Below are positions 27,864 to 37,268 of a DNA stretch of 64,000 nt, piece by piece (the first letter of the stretch is position 1; each line of letters starts with the position of its first letter). The notes under the pieces are model-generated. The model searched no databases. It saw only the letters and a program-made list of their open reading frames with translations, and had not been told where the DNA came from. Origin of the DNA: Shewanella sp. OPT22 (GTDB taxonomy: Bacteria > Pseudomonadota > Gammaproteobacteria > Enterobacterales > Shewanellaceae); the NCBI RefSeq assembly GCF_004168585.1, contig NZ_PGVH01000002.1, positions 1-64,000 of the forward strand. Reading direction: 5' to 3'. Made by a program: the position numbers and the translations under genes.

Positions 27864-28610
27864 TTAATCTAATTGTTCCATAATTTCATCAGAAATTTCA
27901 GCGTTATGATAAACCTCTTGCACATCATCATGTTCTTCAAGCATATCTATCAAGCGCATAAATTTGGCTGCTGTATCTGCATCAAGCTCAGCTTTAGTTG
28001 ATGCTGTTTGTGCAATTTCATCATGTTCTGCTTCGAAATTTGCAGCTTTTAATGCATCTTTCACATCGTAAAAATCAGAAGGTGTGGTAATTACATCCAT
28101 ACTTGAATCACCATGAGTAACAACATCTTCTGCACCAGCTTCAAGTGCTGCATCCATTAACGCATCTTCATCAACACCCGGTGCAAATGAAATAATCCCC
28201 TGCTTAGTAAACAAATAAGAAACAGAACCGTCTGTTCCTAGGTTACCACCAGATTTATTAAACGCATGGCGAACCCCTGTTACTGTGCGATTTCGGTTGT
28301 CAGTCATTGTTTCAACCATCACGGCTGTACCACCAGGACCATAACCTTCGTAAAGAATGACTTCTAATTGCTGACCATCAAGTTCACCCGCACCCCGCTT
28401 TATTGCTCGCTCCATTGTGTCACGAGTCATATTAGCACCAAGCGCTTTATCCATCGCAGAACGTAAACGCGGATTTGAATCAGGATCTGATCCGCCTTCT
28501 CGTGCTGCAACGCTTAACTCTCTAATCAGCTTAGTAAAGATTTTACCTCGCTTGGCATCTTGTGCGGCTTTACGATGTCGAATGTTCGCCCACTTACTAT
28601 GTCCGGCCAT
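27864..28610 (-). CDS. yebC: YebC/PmpR-family protein
   Basis: 248 residues starting [21 protein letters not shown], the highly conserved family start, with [14 protein letters not shown] and [13 protein letters not shown] later. YebC proteins are described as transcriptional regulators and, more recently, as ribosome-associated translation factors. GGAGG lies before the start. The aspS terminator upstream (28668-28687) indicates that yebC-ruvCAB has its own promoter in the interval 28611-28667 or depends on readthrough. Confidence 0.97.
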   Translation of the reverse strand: MAGHSKWANIRHRKAAQDAKRGKIFTKLIRELSVAAREGGSDPDSNPRLRSAMDKALGANMTRDTMERAIKRGAGELDGQQLEVILYEGYGPGGTAVMVETMTDNRNRTVTGVRHAFNKSGGNLGTDGSVSYLFTKQGIISFAPGVDEDALMDAALEAGAEDVVTHGDSSMDVITTPSDFYDVKDALKAANFEAEHDEIAQTASTKAELDADTAAKFMRLIDMLEEHDDVQEVYHNAEISDEIMEQLD

Positions 28611-28667
28611 ACAATCCTCCTGATGGTGGGATGCTTAAAATTAAAAACAACTTGCTACAAAAAAAAC

Positions 28668-28687
28668 ACCGAGGCAAATGCCTCGGT
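28668..28687 (-). terminator. Terminator of aspS
   Basis: A perfect 8-bp stem (ACCGAGGC / GCCTCGGT) with a 4-nt loop, followed on the minus strand by eight T. It lies 26 nt past the aspS stop. Confidence 0.85.
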
Positions 28688-28713
28688 AATTATTTAGCTA
28701 AAATTGATACAGC

Positions 28714-30498
28714 TTACTCAGCGTCTTTTTCTTCAGGCTCTTTAGCTATTGTTTCAATGCCTAACTCTTTTAATTGGTCAGGATTGGCAAAACCGGGAGC
28801 ATTGGTCAATGGACATGCAGCTGTTGTTGTTTTCGGGAATGCCATTACATCACGAATAGACTGAGCACCCGTCATCAACATGATGATACGGTCAAGACCA
28901 AACGCTAAACCAGCATGTGGTGGTGTACCATAACGAAGCGCTTCTAATAAGAAACCAAACTTCTCTTTTGCTTCTTCATCAGAAATACCAAGAATACGGA
29001 AAACTGCTGCCTGCATTTCAGCATCGTGAATACGAACTGAACCACCGCCTAATTCGCAACCGTTTAATACCATGTCATAAGCGTCTGAAATTTGATTTGC
29101 AGGATCAGCTTCCAATTGCTCAGGAGTGATACCACGTGGCGCTGTAAATGGGTGATGTACGGCATGTAAACTGCCGTTATGCTTTTCAAACATAGGGAAA
29201 TCCACTACCCAAAGCGGTTTCCAGTCACCTTCTAATAAGTCAAAATCTTCACCTGCTTTTAGGCGTAGTGCGCCCATTGCTTCAGCTACTGTTGTGGCAT
29301 TATCAGCGCCGAACAAGATGATATCGCCGGTTTGTGCACCTGTGCGCTCAACAATCGCCTTAACAATATCTTCGGTTAAGAACTTAAGTACTGGCGACTG
29401 AATACCTTCCATTCCAGCATCTAAGTCGTTCACTTTCATCCACGCTAAGCCTTTAGCACCATAAATGCCAACATACTTAGTGTATTCATCAATGTTTTTA
29501 CGTGAAAGTTTAGCACCAGTTGGAATTCGTAGCGCAGTCACACGACCTTCTGGGTCGTTCGCTGGGCCTTTAAATACGGCAAATTCAACGTCTTTAACTA
29601 AATCGGCAACGTCAACGAGCTCAAGCGGGTTACGCAAGTCAGGTTTGTCTGAACCAAATCGACGCATGGCTTCTTCATAGCTCATACGTGGGAAGTCACC
29701 TAACTCTACGTTTAATAAGTCTTGGAATAATTTACGCACCATTTCTTCAGTTTTTGCCATCACTTGTTCAGATGACATAAATGAAGTTTCGATATCAATT
29801 TGAGTAAATTCTGGTTGACGATCTGCACGTAGATCTTCATCTCGGAAACACTTAACGATTTGGTAGTAACGGTCAAAACCAGACATCATCAATAATTGCT
29901 TGAAGATTTGTGGTGATTGAGGCAAAGCAAAGAATTGGCCTTTATAAGTACGACTTGGCACTAAATAATCACGCGCACCTTCTGGTGTTGCTTTTGTTAG
30001 AATCGGCGTTTCAATATCTAAGAAACCGCTTTCATCCAAGAAACGACGTACCGCACTGGTCACTTTAGAGCGGAAAATTAAACGCTCAGCCATCTCTGGA
30101 CGACGTAAATCTAAATAACGATACTTTAAACGAGACTCTTCACTGTTATTTTGGTGATCGTCCATGCTTAATGGTAGTGGCGCAGCTTTGTTGATAATGG
30201 TCAGTTCTTTACCTAAAACTTCAATCTCACCCGTTTTCATGCCTTTATTTACTTGGCTATCTGGGCGAGCACGTACAAGCCCTTTAACTTGAACACAAAA
30301 TTCTGCACGAAGGCAGCTTGCAGTATCAAATACTTCAGGTAAATCTGGATCATAAACAACTTGAATTAAACCTTCACGATCTCTTAAGTCTAAAAATACT
30401 ACGCCACCAAGATCGCGACTACGGTTGACCCAACCTACTAAGGTTACTTCTTCACCAACGTGAGCTATGTTCACGTCCCCACAATAATGACTGCGCAT
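28714..30498 (-). CDS. aspS: Aspartyl-tRNA synthetase
   Basis: 594 residues. An N-terminal OB-fold anticodon-binding domain ([24 protein letters not shown]), then a class II catalytic core with motif 2 [18 protein letters not shown] and motif 3 [13 protein letters not shown], interrupted by a GAD insert (about 290-420), which is the bacterial-type enzyme. It charges tRNA-Asp. A single cistron closed by a terminator. Confidence 0.98.
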   Translation of the reverse strand: MRSHYCGDVNIAHVGEEVTLVGWVNRSRDLGGVVFLDLRDREGLIQVVYDPDLPEVFDTASCLRAEFCVQVKGLVRARPDSQVNKGMKTGEIEVLGKELTIINKAAPLPLSMDDHQNNSEESRLKYRYLDLRRPEMAERLIFRSKVTSAVRRFLDESGFLDIETPILTKATPEGARDYLVPSRTYKGQFFALPQSPQIFKQLLMMSGFDRYYQIVKCFRDEDLRADRQPEFTQIDIETSFMSSEQVMAKTEEMVRKLFQDLLNVELGDFPRMSYEEAMRRFGSDKPDLRNPLELVDVADLVKDVEFAVFKGPANDPEGRVTALRIPTGAKLSRKNIDEYTKYVGIYGAKGLAWMKVNDLDAGMEGIQSPVLKFLTEDIVKAIVERTGAQTGDIILFGADNATTVAEAMGALRLKAGEDFDLLEGDWKPLWVVDFPMFEKHNGSLHAVHHPFTAPRGITPEQLEADPANQISDAYDMVLNGCELGGGSVRIHDAEMQAAVFRILGISDEEAKEKFGFLLEALRYGTPPHAGLAFGLDRIIMLMTGAQSIRDVMAFPKTTTAACPLTNAPGFANPDQLKELGIETIAKEPEEKDAE

Positions 30499-30652
30499 TT
30501 AATTTTTATCCTTTATAAATGATCGGAACTTCTAGAAAGTGACTCATTATAGAGAAAGAATTCGGTTAACCAAAGCAATTATCAAACTGGTCGGCTAATG
30601 TTCAACCAAGTTTGTGTTTTTTGAAGTGAGGAAATGATAAAAGGACTAATTA

Positions 30653-30680
30653 CCTGAGCACTGCATATGCAAAGCTCAGG
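30653..30680 (-). terminator. Hairpin, possible terminator of the GGDEF gene
   Basis: CCTGAGC / GCTCAGG stem extended by AT pairs, with an inner palindrome GCATATGC in the loop, 17 nt past the stop codon of the diguanylate cyclase gene. There is no clear T-run on the minus strand, so termination is uncertain. Confidence 0.45.
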
Positions 30681-30696
30681 TTAATTAAGGTAATAA

Positions 30697-33504
30697 CTAG
30701 CTCGTCATATAACTGTTTTCAGGGTTATCTTTAGCAAGCTGCATTAACTTATCAGCCTGCTTTAAGAGTTCAATAGGGTTATCGGCATCCATAGGGTAAA
30801 ATGCCACACCAATGCTAGCGGTGACTGGCACGTCGGGCACTTGTGCTTCAATGACACGATTTAACGCTACAAGGGCATTTTCAGCAACTTGGCAAACTGC
30901 ATCAAATTCTTGCGCTCGGTTTAAAACAATAACGAACTCATCACTACCGAAGCGAGCTAATGTATCCGACTTTCTAATGGTTCCTGCTAATGTATTAGCA
31001 ACGGCCACCAATAATTCATCACCATGACTGTACCCTTTCATTTCATTGACGAGTTTAAAATTATCTAAACCGATAAACATTACAGCAAAACGTGTTTGCT
31101 CACGACTATGCGTGAGCACAGCGCTTGTCAATCTATCATCGAGTAATCGACGATTTAAAAGGCCAGTCAAATTATCATGAGTATTCAAATACTGGATTCT
31201 TTGTTCAACTTTATGTCGCTTCAATCTTTCTCTTTGTACTTTATTATTCATTCGCCAATAGGTAAGAAAGCTTAACGTCACAATCGCTAAGATGGCTGAT
31301 AAGTACGCCATCCATCGGCGGTACTTGTAGTGTTCACTCAAGTTTGCACCAGGTACCCATTTTAAATAGATATCTTGTTTTTTGGTTTGATCTAATTGAT
31401 CCAAAGCAATATTCAAAAGTGGAATGAGTTCGTTATATTTAGGGTTTACGCCAAAATGGCTTTGCTGCATCGATATTTCGGGTAATAAAGATAAGTTTAA
31501 ATCATGATAACCTTCACTTTTCATCAGTGAGGCTAACGTCATGAGTTTGTTAATGAAGATATCTGCTTTTCCATTTGCAACCGCTTCAACACCAGATTGT
31601 GTATTATCTACTGGAATAATCTTGATGGAAGGACTTATCGAAAGCAGTTTATCTTTCACATCATAACCGTTTACCAGAGCAACCTTTAAATTACTCAGCT
31701 GGTTTAAACTAAATAACCCGGCATGTTCGAATCGAGATACGATTGCCCAAGATGTTGGCCAATAAGAGCTAGAAAACTCAAAACTCTTTTCTCTATCATT
31801 CGATTTAGCTACGCTACCTACAATATCTACGTCACCAGCTATTAATGCATTTAATAATTCCGGCCAAGTATTATATACGATAGGTTTAATTTTAAGTTTT
31901 AAATGGGTCTTAATGTGCTCAATCACATCAGCATTTATACCGTTAAAATGACCATTTTCATCTTGAAATTCTAGAGGAGCCCAGCTTTTCAAATAACCTA
32001 ATTTAAGAACGGGTAACTTTTCTAAAAAGTCGATTTGATTCGCAGAAAGAGTAAGAATGGTATCTGAGACTAAATGAACTTGATCTGCAGGGTTAAGAAC
32101 CCACTTTTTTTCGATTTCAGAAAGCTGGTCATACGGTAAACGATTGAACCCTTCAACGAGTTTTCTTTTTAACCCATCATTACCTCGTTGAATGACAACA
32201 TAAACAGGGGAACTGTACTCAACATCGGGAACTTGAAAAAACTCTGACCAAATCTCATTTATCAGCAGTTTATGTTGAGTTGCAGCGGCTGGCGCAATAA
32301 AACCATCTAAGTTCCCTTCTATTGATGCTTGCATCATATTGGCGACATTTTCAAATATTAATATGTTCGATTTATTAAGTGATTTTTTTAAATTTTCGTA
32401 GTAATTAACACCCGTTAAAACACCAATTTTTAAATGATCAAACGTATCTATTTTTTCGTTTTTATCCGAATGAATAAACAACCTATGTTTGACATCATTC
32501 AGCTTCCAAGCATTAATCAATTCTGAATCATTTAGGCTTGTGGGATCTGCAATGACAACTTCAATATCACCTTCTTTAAGGGCTGTTAAACTCTCATCAT
32601 TATCATAAAAAACAAAGTTAACTTTTGTCTTAGCCGCTTGTGACCATGCGCGCCATAAATCAATATAAAGTCCGTGTGGAATACCATTAGCACCAAGTTC
32701 AGAAAAAGGCTCACTATCCTTGGAGAGAGCGACGCTAATACCCACCACATGATGACTGTCAAAACCTATCCAGCGTTGTTTTACTTCTCGTATTGAAGCA
32801 TCGGTTAATTGAGAGAAACCTTCGTTGATTTTCGATAACGAACTGGCTTTTCGTTTTGTTGTAGCTATCTGCAGTGGAATCTCAGATATTTTAATCCTTT
32901 TTTCATATGGGAATAATCCAGTAATATCAAACTGTCTTGATCGCTCCCTAAGGTAGCCATTCAAACCTGCAAAAACTAAAATATCACCTTTTGTTGCTGC
33001 ATCCAGTAACGAAGTCCGAGAGTCAAATATTTTAAAACTCGCTTCCGGGATTAATGTTGAAAGTAATGCCTGATGAGCTGACCCTTTGACAATGCCGATG
33101 GCGTATCCAGACACGTCTTCAAGGGTTGAAACATGATCAGCTAAGTGATGTACGTATAGATGCGCTGAAACATTGGCTAATGGCTCACCGAATTCAAAAA
33201 TCGCCTCTCTGGGACGAGTACTCGCCATTCCAGCGTGAACATCTGCTGTACCATTTTCAACCAACTCTAGACTTTCAGGCCAGTTTGCAACACGAAACTT
33301 AATAGGTGTATTCGTCGACTTACTCCACTCTTTCCATAAGTCAACCAGATATCCATCAGCATTTCCCACATCATTTTGATATTGGAAAGGAAAACTATCG
33401 TTACCGACAGCAATGATCAATGGAGATTCTTTACATACACTTAAAAAAGAAATGAAAGAACAAAAGATAAGAGCGGATAATCGAATAAATGTCTTCAAGG
33501 CCAT
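30697..33504 (-). CDS. Diguanylate cyclase with three periplasmic solute-binding domains
   Basis: 935 residues. Signal peptide or N-terminal anchor (about 1-23), then three consecutive SBP_bac_3-type modules (about 28-250, 255-480 and 505-735), a transmembrane helix (about 742-764) and a cytoplasmic GGDEF domain (about 785-930). The active-site loop reads RFGSDEF instead of GGDEF, with Ser replacing the second Gly. The product-inhibition I-site RxxD is intact (RKSD, five residues before GSDEF). It probably senses amino acids or similar solutes and makes cyclic di-GMP. Activity with a GSDEF loop is likely but unproven. It is divergent from cmoA. Confidence 0.88.
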   Translation of the reverse strand: MALKTFIRLSALIFCSFISFLSVCKESPLIIAVGNDSFPFQYQNDVGNADGYLVDLWKEWSKSTNTPIKFRVANWPESLELVENGTADVHAGMASTRPREAIFEFGEPLANVSAHLYVHHLADHVSTLEDVSGYAIGIVKGSAHQALLSTLIPEASFKIFDSRTSLLDAATKGDILVFAGLNGYLRERSRQFDITGLFPYEKRIKISEIPLQIATTKRKASSLSKINEGFSQLTDASIREVKQRWIGFDSHHVVGISVALSKDSEPFSELGANGIPHGLYIDLWRAWSQAAKTKVNFVFYDNDESLTALKEGDIEVVIADPTSLNDSELINAWKLNDVKHRLFIHSDKNEKIDTFDHLKIGVLTGVNYYENLKKSLNKSNILIFENVANMMQASIEGNLDGFIAPAAATQHKLLINEIWSEFFQVPDVEYSSPVYVVIQRGNDGLKRKLVEGFNRLPYDQLSEIEKKWVLNPADQVHLVSDTILTLSANQIDFLEKLPVLKLGYLKSWAPLEFQDENGHFNGINADVIEHIKTHLKLKIKPIVYNTWPELLNALIAGDVDIVGSVAKSNDREKSFEFSSSYWPTSWAIVSRFEHAGLFSLNQLSNLKVALVNGYDVKDKLLSISPSIKIIPVDNTQSGVEAVANGKADIFINKLMTLASLMKSEGYHDLNLSLLPEISMQQSHFGVNPKYNELIPLLNIALDQLDQTKKQDIYLKWVPGANLSEHYKYRRWMAYLSAILAIVTLSFLTYWRMNNKVQRERLKRHKVEQRIQYLNTHDNLTGLLNRRLLDDRLTSAVLTHSREQTRFAVMFIGLDNFKLVNEMKGYSHGDELLVAVANTLAGTIRKSDTLARFGSDEFVIVLNRAQEFDAVCQVAENALVALNRVIEAQVPDVPVTASIGVAFYPMDADNPIELLKQADKLMQLAKDNPENSYMTS

Positions 33505-33646
33505 TCCTTAGCGCGCGATCACATGTAAACAATTTGTTTATAAAATGTATTAGACAGGATTTTTAATGAAAATACTAGTCCTTCCACTTGCCGCAATCAC
33601 AGACTCTTAGATAAAATACCTACAGTTTTTATTCACTTTTAAATCT

Positions 33647-34378
33647 ATGACTCATTCTCAAGACAAGATTTACGCACGCCCACACTCAACTATCGATAAA
33701 TTTAAATTTGATAATAATGTTGCGGGTGTTTTCGACGACATGATTCGTCGCTCGATTCCTAACTATGAGCAAATTATCGCTTCAATAGGTGATATTGCCG
33801 CTCAGACAGTTCAAAAAAATACCAATGTCTATGATTTAGGATGTTCATTAGGTAGCGCAACGATAAGTATGCGTCGCAAAATATCGACTGATAATGTGAA
33901 GATTATTGCCGTTGATAATAGTGAATCGATGATCAGACGTTGTAGTGAGCATATTAGCGCTTATCGAAGTGACATCCCCGTTGAGCTTGTTTGTGCCGAT
34001 ATTAACAACATCAATATTGAAAATGCTTCCGTAGTCGTGTTGAATTTTACTTTGCAATTTTTAGAACCTGCCGCTAGAAAACAATTAATCACAAAAATTT
34101 ACAATGGATTAGTTGGAGGCGGTGTTTTGATTTTATCTGAAAAATTACAATTCAGTAAACCCAAAATACAGCATTTATTGGATGAGCTGCATCTCGACTT
34201 TAAACGAGCGAATGGCTACAGTGAGCTCGAAATAAGCCAAAAGCGATCAGCCTTAGAAGATGTAATGAGAACAGAAACTGCAGAATCACATATTTCAAGG
34301 CTGAATGAATGTGGCTTTCAACAAGCCAGCGTTTGGTTCCAGTGTTTTAACTTTGCCTCAATGGTTGCAATTAAATGA
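33647..34378 (+). CDS. cmoA: Carboxy-S-adenosyl-L-methionine synthase CmoA
   Basis: 243 residues. SAM-binding [17 protein letters not shown] near 62-78, [14 protein letters not shown], and [17 protein letters not shown] typical of CmoA. It converts SAM and prephenate to carboxy-SAM, the donor for wobble-uridine modification in tRNA. Its stop overlaps the cmoB start by 4 nt. Confidence 0.97.
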   Translation: MTHSQDKIYARPHSTIDKFKFDNNVAGVFDDMIRRSIPNYEQIIASIGDIAAQTVQKNTNVYDLGCSLGSATISMRRKISTDNVKIIAVDNSESMIRRCSEHISAYRSDIPVELVCADINNINIENASVVVLNFTLQFLEPAARKQLITKIYNGLVGGGVLILSEKLQFSKPKIQHLLDELHLDFKRANGYSELEISQKRSALEDVMRTETAESHISRLNECGFQQASVWFQCFNFASMVAIK

Positions 34379-35370
34379 TTTCTTTTACTTCTTTTTATCA
34401 GCAAATTGCTGACTCAAATTTAAACCACTGGTTAGAGACCATTCCGTCTCTATTAGGAAACTGGCAACGCAGCCATAAGCACGGCACTCTTCCAAAATGG
34501 GAAAAAGTACTCAGGAAACTTAACTACCCAACACCAGATAATGTCGATTTTACGAGTAGCGTTACGGTTGGGACCGGTGAACAGTTATCACGAGGTGAAA
34601 GAGAAAAGTTAGAAAACTTATTACAACTTTTTCACCCTTGGCGTAAAGGTCCATATAACGTTCATGGCATTCATATCGATACAGAATGGCGCAGCGATTG
34701 GAAGTGGGAGCGTGTTAGTCCACATATCACTTCGTTAAAAAATAGAACAGTACTTGATGTAGGTTGTGGTAGTGGTTACCACATGTGGCGTATGCTCGGA
34801 GAAGAAGCTAAACGAGTCGTTGGTATCGACCCATCGAGCTTATTTCTTTGCCAATTTGAAGCCATCAAACGTCTAACAAATGCACCTGAATTACCAATTC
34901 ATTTATTGCCTTTGGGCATAGAAGAATTACCACCATTAGATGCGTTCGATACTGTATTTTCTATGGGTGTTTTGTATCACCGTCGCTCACCTATAGATCA
35001 TATCATGCAATTACGTGATCAACTCAGAACTGGTGGTGAGTTGGTACTCGAAACATTAGTTGTCGAAGGCGACGAAAGTACTGTTCTCGTTCCTGAAGAT
35101 CGTTATGGCAAAATGAACAACGTTTGGTACTTACCATCAGTTAAAGCACTGATACGTTGGCTAGAAAAGTGTGACTTTATTGATGTTCGCTGTGTAGATG
35201 TAGACACAACATCATTAGCCGAGCAGAGACGTACAGATTGGATGCGAAACGAATCGTTAGTGGATTACCTTGATCCTAATGACGTGACAAAAACAGTCGA
35301 AGGGTATCCAGCTCCAATGCGTGCGACCATCGTTGCAACGAAAAACGAACCTAATCACGATTTGAAGTAA
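34375..35370 (+). CDS. cmoB: tRNA U34 carboxymethyltransferase CmoB
   Basis: 331 residues with the CmoB N-terminal region ending in [21 protein letters not shown], then a methyltransferase fold with [15 protein letters not shown]. It transfers the carboxymethyl group from carboxy-SAM to ho5U34 to give cmo5U34. Coupled to cmoA. Confidence 0.97.
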   Translation: MISFTSFYQQIADSNLNHWLETIPSLLGNWQRSHKHGTLPKWEKVLRKLNYPTPDNVDFTSSVTVGTGEQLSRGEREKLENLLQLFHPWRKGPYNVHGIHIDTEWRSDWKWERVSPHITSLKNRTVLDVGCGSGYHMWRMLGEEAKRVVGIDPSSLFLCQFEAIKRLTNAPELPIHLLPLGIEELPPLDAFDTVFSMGVLYHRRSPIDHIMQLRDQLRTGGELVLETLVVEGDESTVLVPEDRYGKMNNVWYLPSVKALIRWLEKCDFIDVRCVDVDTTSLAEQRRTDWMRNESLVDYLDPNDVTKTVEGYPAPMRATIVATKNEPNHDLK

Positions 35371-35469
35371 TCTCACCTGATGGAGTATTTTTTATTACAA
35401 TTAAATACTCCACAGTTCTTCAATTTCAATCTATCCTAACCACATGAATAATCGACACTTAGCACGTTA

Positions 35470-37107
35470 ATGACTAAATATCTCCTTTGCATTTTATTTC
35501 TGCTCGCTTGCTTTCAAGTCAAAGCTGAACCGTCATTAATCAATGTTCTCTCTTCTCAATGCGAAAACTTACCGAGTATTCAACTTCCTGAAGCTGCGTC
35601 TCTCGCAGAGCAACAACATCGCTATGAACAACAAAGCCTTGCTCTTAATAACATCAGTGATGGTTTAAATTATTTAAGACAGTACCCTCTAAACACCAGT
35701 ACCACTGAAAAGCTCATTAATTGCCAAATGGAATTAGCCCAAATTTGGGATAACTTTATTCGTTCAGATTATTCTTCGAGTTTCATCGGCGCCTTAACGA
35801 AATCCTCATTACCTAAACATAAATTACTCGGTTTAAAGCTCCAGGATTCAAAACAGCTGCTTCTATCTGAAAATAATTTAGCAAGATTGCGCACGATGGA
35901 AGCGATCTTTAGAAGTAACCTGAAAGCAAGAACAGCTCGAATTTCAGTTGGAAATATTAAATGTGCCTTAAATGGTCATATGCAGTTTGGCTTTAAAGAA
36001 GAATACTCTATTTCGAGTTACCTTATTAAGCAGCCAAATCAGGAATGCCGAAAACGGGTATGGGATAAATTTTACCATCGACCTTACCTTAAGAGAGCAC
36101 TTAACGAGATAAAAAAAATCCGAACACTGCAAGCTAAAAATAATGGCTATGCAGATTATACTCACTTAGTCATTGCCAAAAACTACCTAGATACACCAGA
36201 ATTAATCAAGCAATACTTGAATAATAAGACGACTCACAAAGTGAGTCAGCCATGGAATATTGGTTCTGAACTAGCAGCAACGCCTAGGTATTCTAATAAC
36301 AAAGTAGAAGTATCCGCTAGAAAATTCATTTTAGAAGCGCTACGTAGCCTAAAAAAGTTTGGGCTACGGTTCGACTTTATTGAAAATCAAGTCGTCCGTT
36401 TATGGTATAGAGAACATCTACTTGGCGACACTATATTAATCACAAGCACTCAAGCTCCCTCAGATATCATTCGTTATCCAATAGCCGGTTACCAGTTTGC
36501 GCAAGCAAGGTTATTTACAACAGAACAATTAACTACACACAGACAAAAAAAGTATGTGCTGCAACAAATAGCAAAGCTAGTCGCTGATTTTGCAAAAAAC
36601 TCTGATAGCTATCTAACAAGTAAAGCAGTTGAGAGCAATGATTCCGCGAATATCGGTGAACAATGGTTAACTATGTACTTAACTACGAACCAATTACACT
36701 CAAAGCTTCAAAGTCAGAGACAAGCTATTGCCCAAAATTACTTGAAACAGCTTGATATTCTAAGAGCCAAAATCGCACTGAAATTTTATACAAAACAAAG
36801 TAATTTTGATCAAAACATCCAATCATTAACAACATCAACATTTGGAACTCACTTTTCCGATGATAATAACTACTTGTTTAACTTTGAAGGCATGATTGAA
36901 TCAGGGCCAAACTACTATTCAAGGCTATGGCAGAGAGATTTAGCACACTATTTATTTCGATACAGTGTTGAAAATAAACTAGAAAAACGTTTTTTTAAAA
37001 ACTTCATTGTAAATGAGCAGCAGAATAGCTTTTCTGAAAACTTACACCTTTTATTAGACAGAAAAGTAATAAAAAAACAATTAATAAAATCAATTTTTCT
37101 CAATTGA
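35470..37107 (+). CDS. Exported M3-peptidase-like protein lacking the zinc motif
   Basis: 545 residues with a signal peptide (about 1-19, VKA-EP). Two segments look like the M3 (oligopeptidase A / thimet) family: RKRVWDKFYHRPYLKRALNEIKKIRTLQAKNNGYADYT-like wording split here as RKRVWDKFY and AKNNGYADYTHL (about 196-238), and near the C-terminus FGTHFSD, FEGMIESGPNYYSRLW (about 456-485) matching the family GYxAGYYSYxW segment. No HExxH motif occurs anywhere; where it would be expected the sequence reads LFTTEQLTTHRQKKYVL. The protein is therefore either a degenerate, non-catalytic relative or a divergent family. It stands alone between cmoB and the ankyrin gene. Confidence 0.55.
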   Translation: MTKYLLCILFLLACFQVKAEPSLINVLSSQCENLPSIQLPEAASLAEQQHRYEQQSLALNNISDGLNYLRQYPLNTSTTEKLINCQMELAQIWDNFIRSDYSSSFIGALTKSSLPKHKLLGLKLQDSKQLLLSENNLARLRTMEAIFRSNLKARTARISVGNIKCALNGHMQFGFKEEYSISSYLIKQPNQECRKRVWDKFYHRPYLKRALNEIKKIRTLQAKNNGYADYTHLVIAKNYLDTPELIKQYLNNKTTHKVSQPWNIGSELAATPRYSNNKVEVSARKFILEALRSLKKFGLRFDFIENQVVRLWYREHLLGDTILITSTQAPSDIIRYPIAGYQFAQARLFTTEQLTTHRQKKYVLQQIAKLVADFAKNSDSYLTSKAVESNDSANIGEQWLTMYLTTNQLHSKLQSQRQAIAQNYLKQLDILRAKIALKFYTKQSNFDQNIQSLTTSTFGTHFSDDNNYLFNFEGMIESGPNYYSRLWQRDLAHYLFRYSVENKLEKRFFKNFIVNEQQNSFSENLHLLLDRKVIKKQLIKSIFLN

Positions 37108-37268
37108 TACATCCATTTATCAACTCATTTTTCAAATTTACTCAAGTTACCTAAAACTCACAGAATCAATTGAATATTTGAAAAGTAAATTAATCTTTCT
37201 TTACAAATGCATCGTTTAACAAATGTTATTGTTAGAATCACCTAAAACTAGTCATTTTTCCGTTTATT

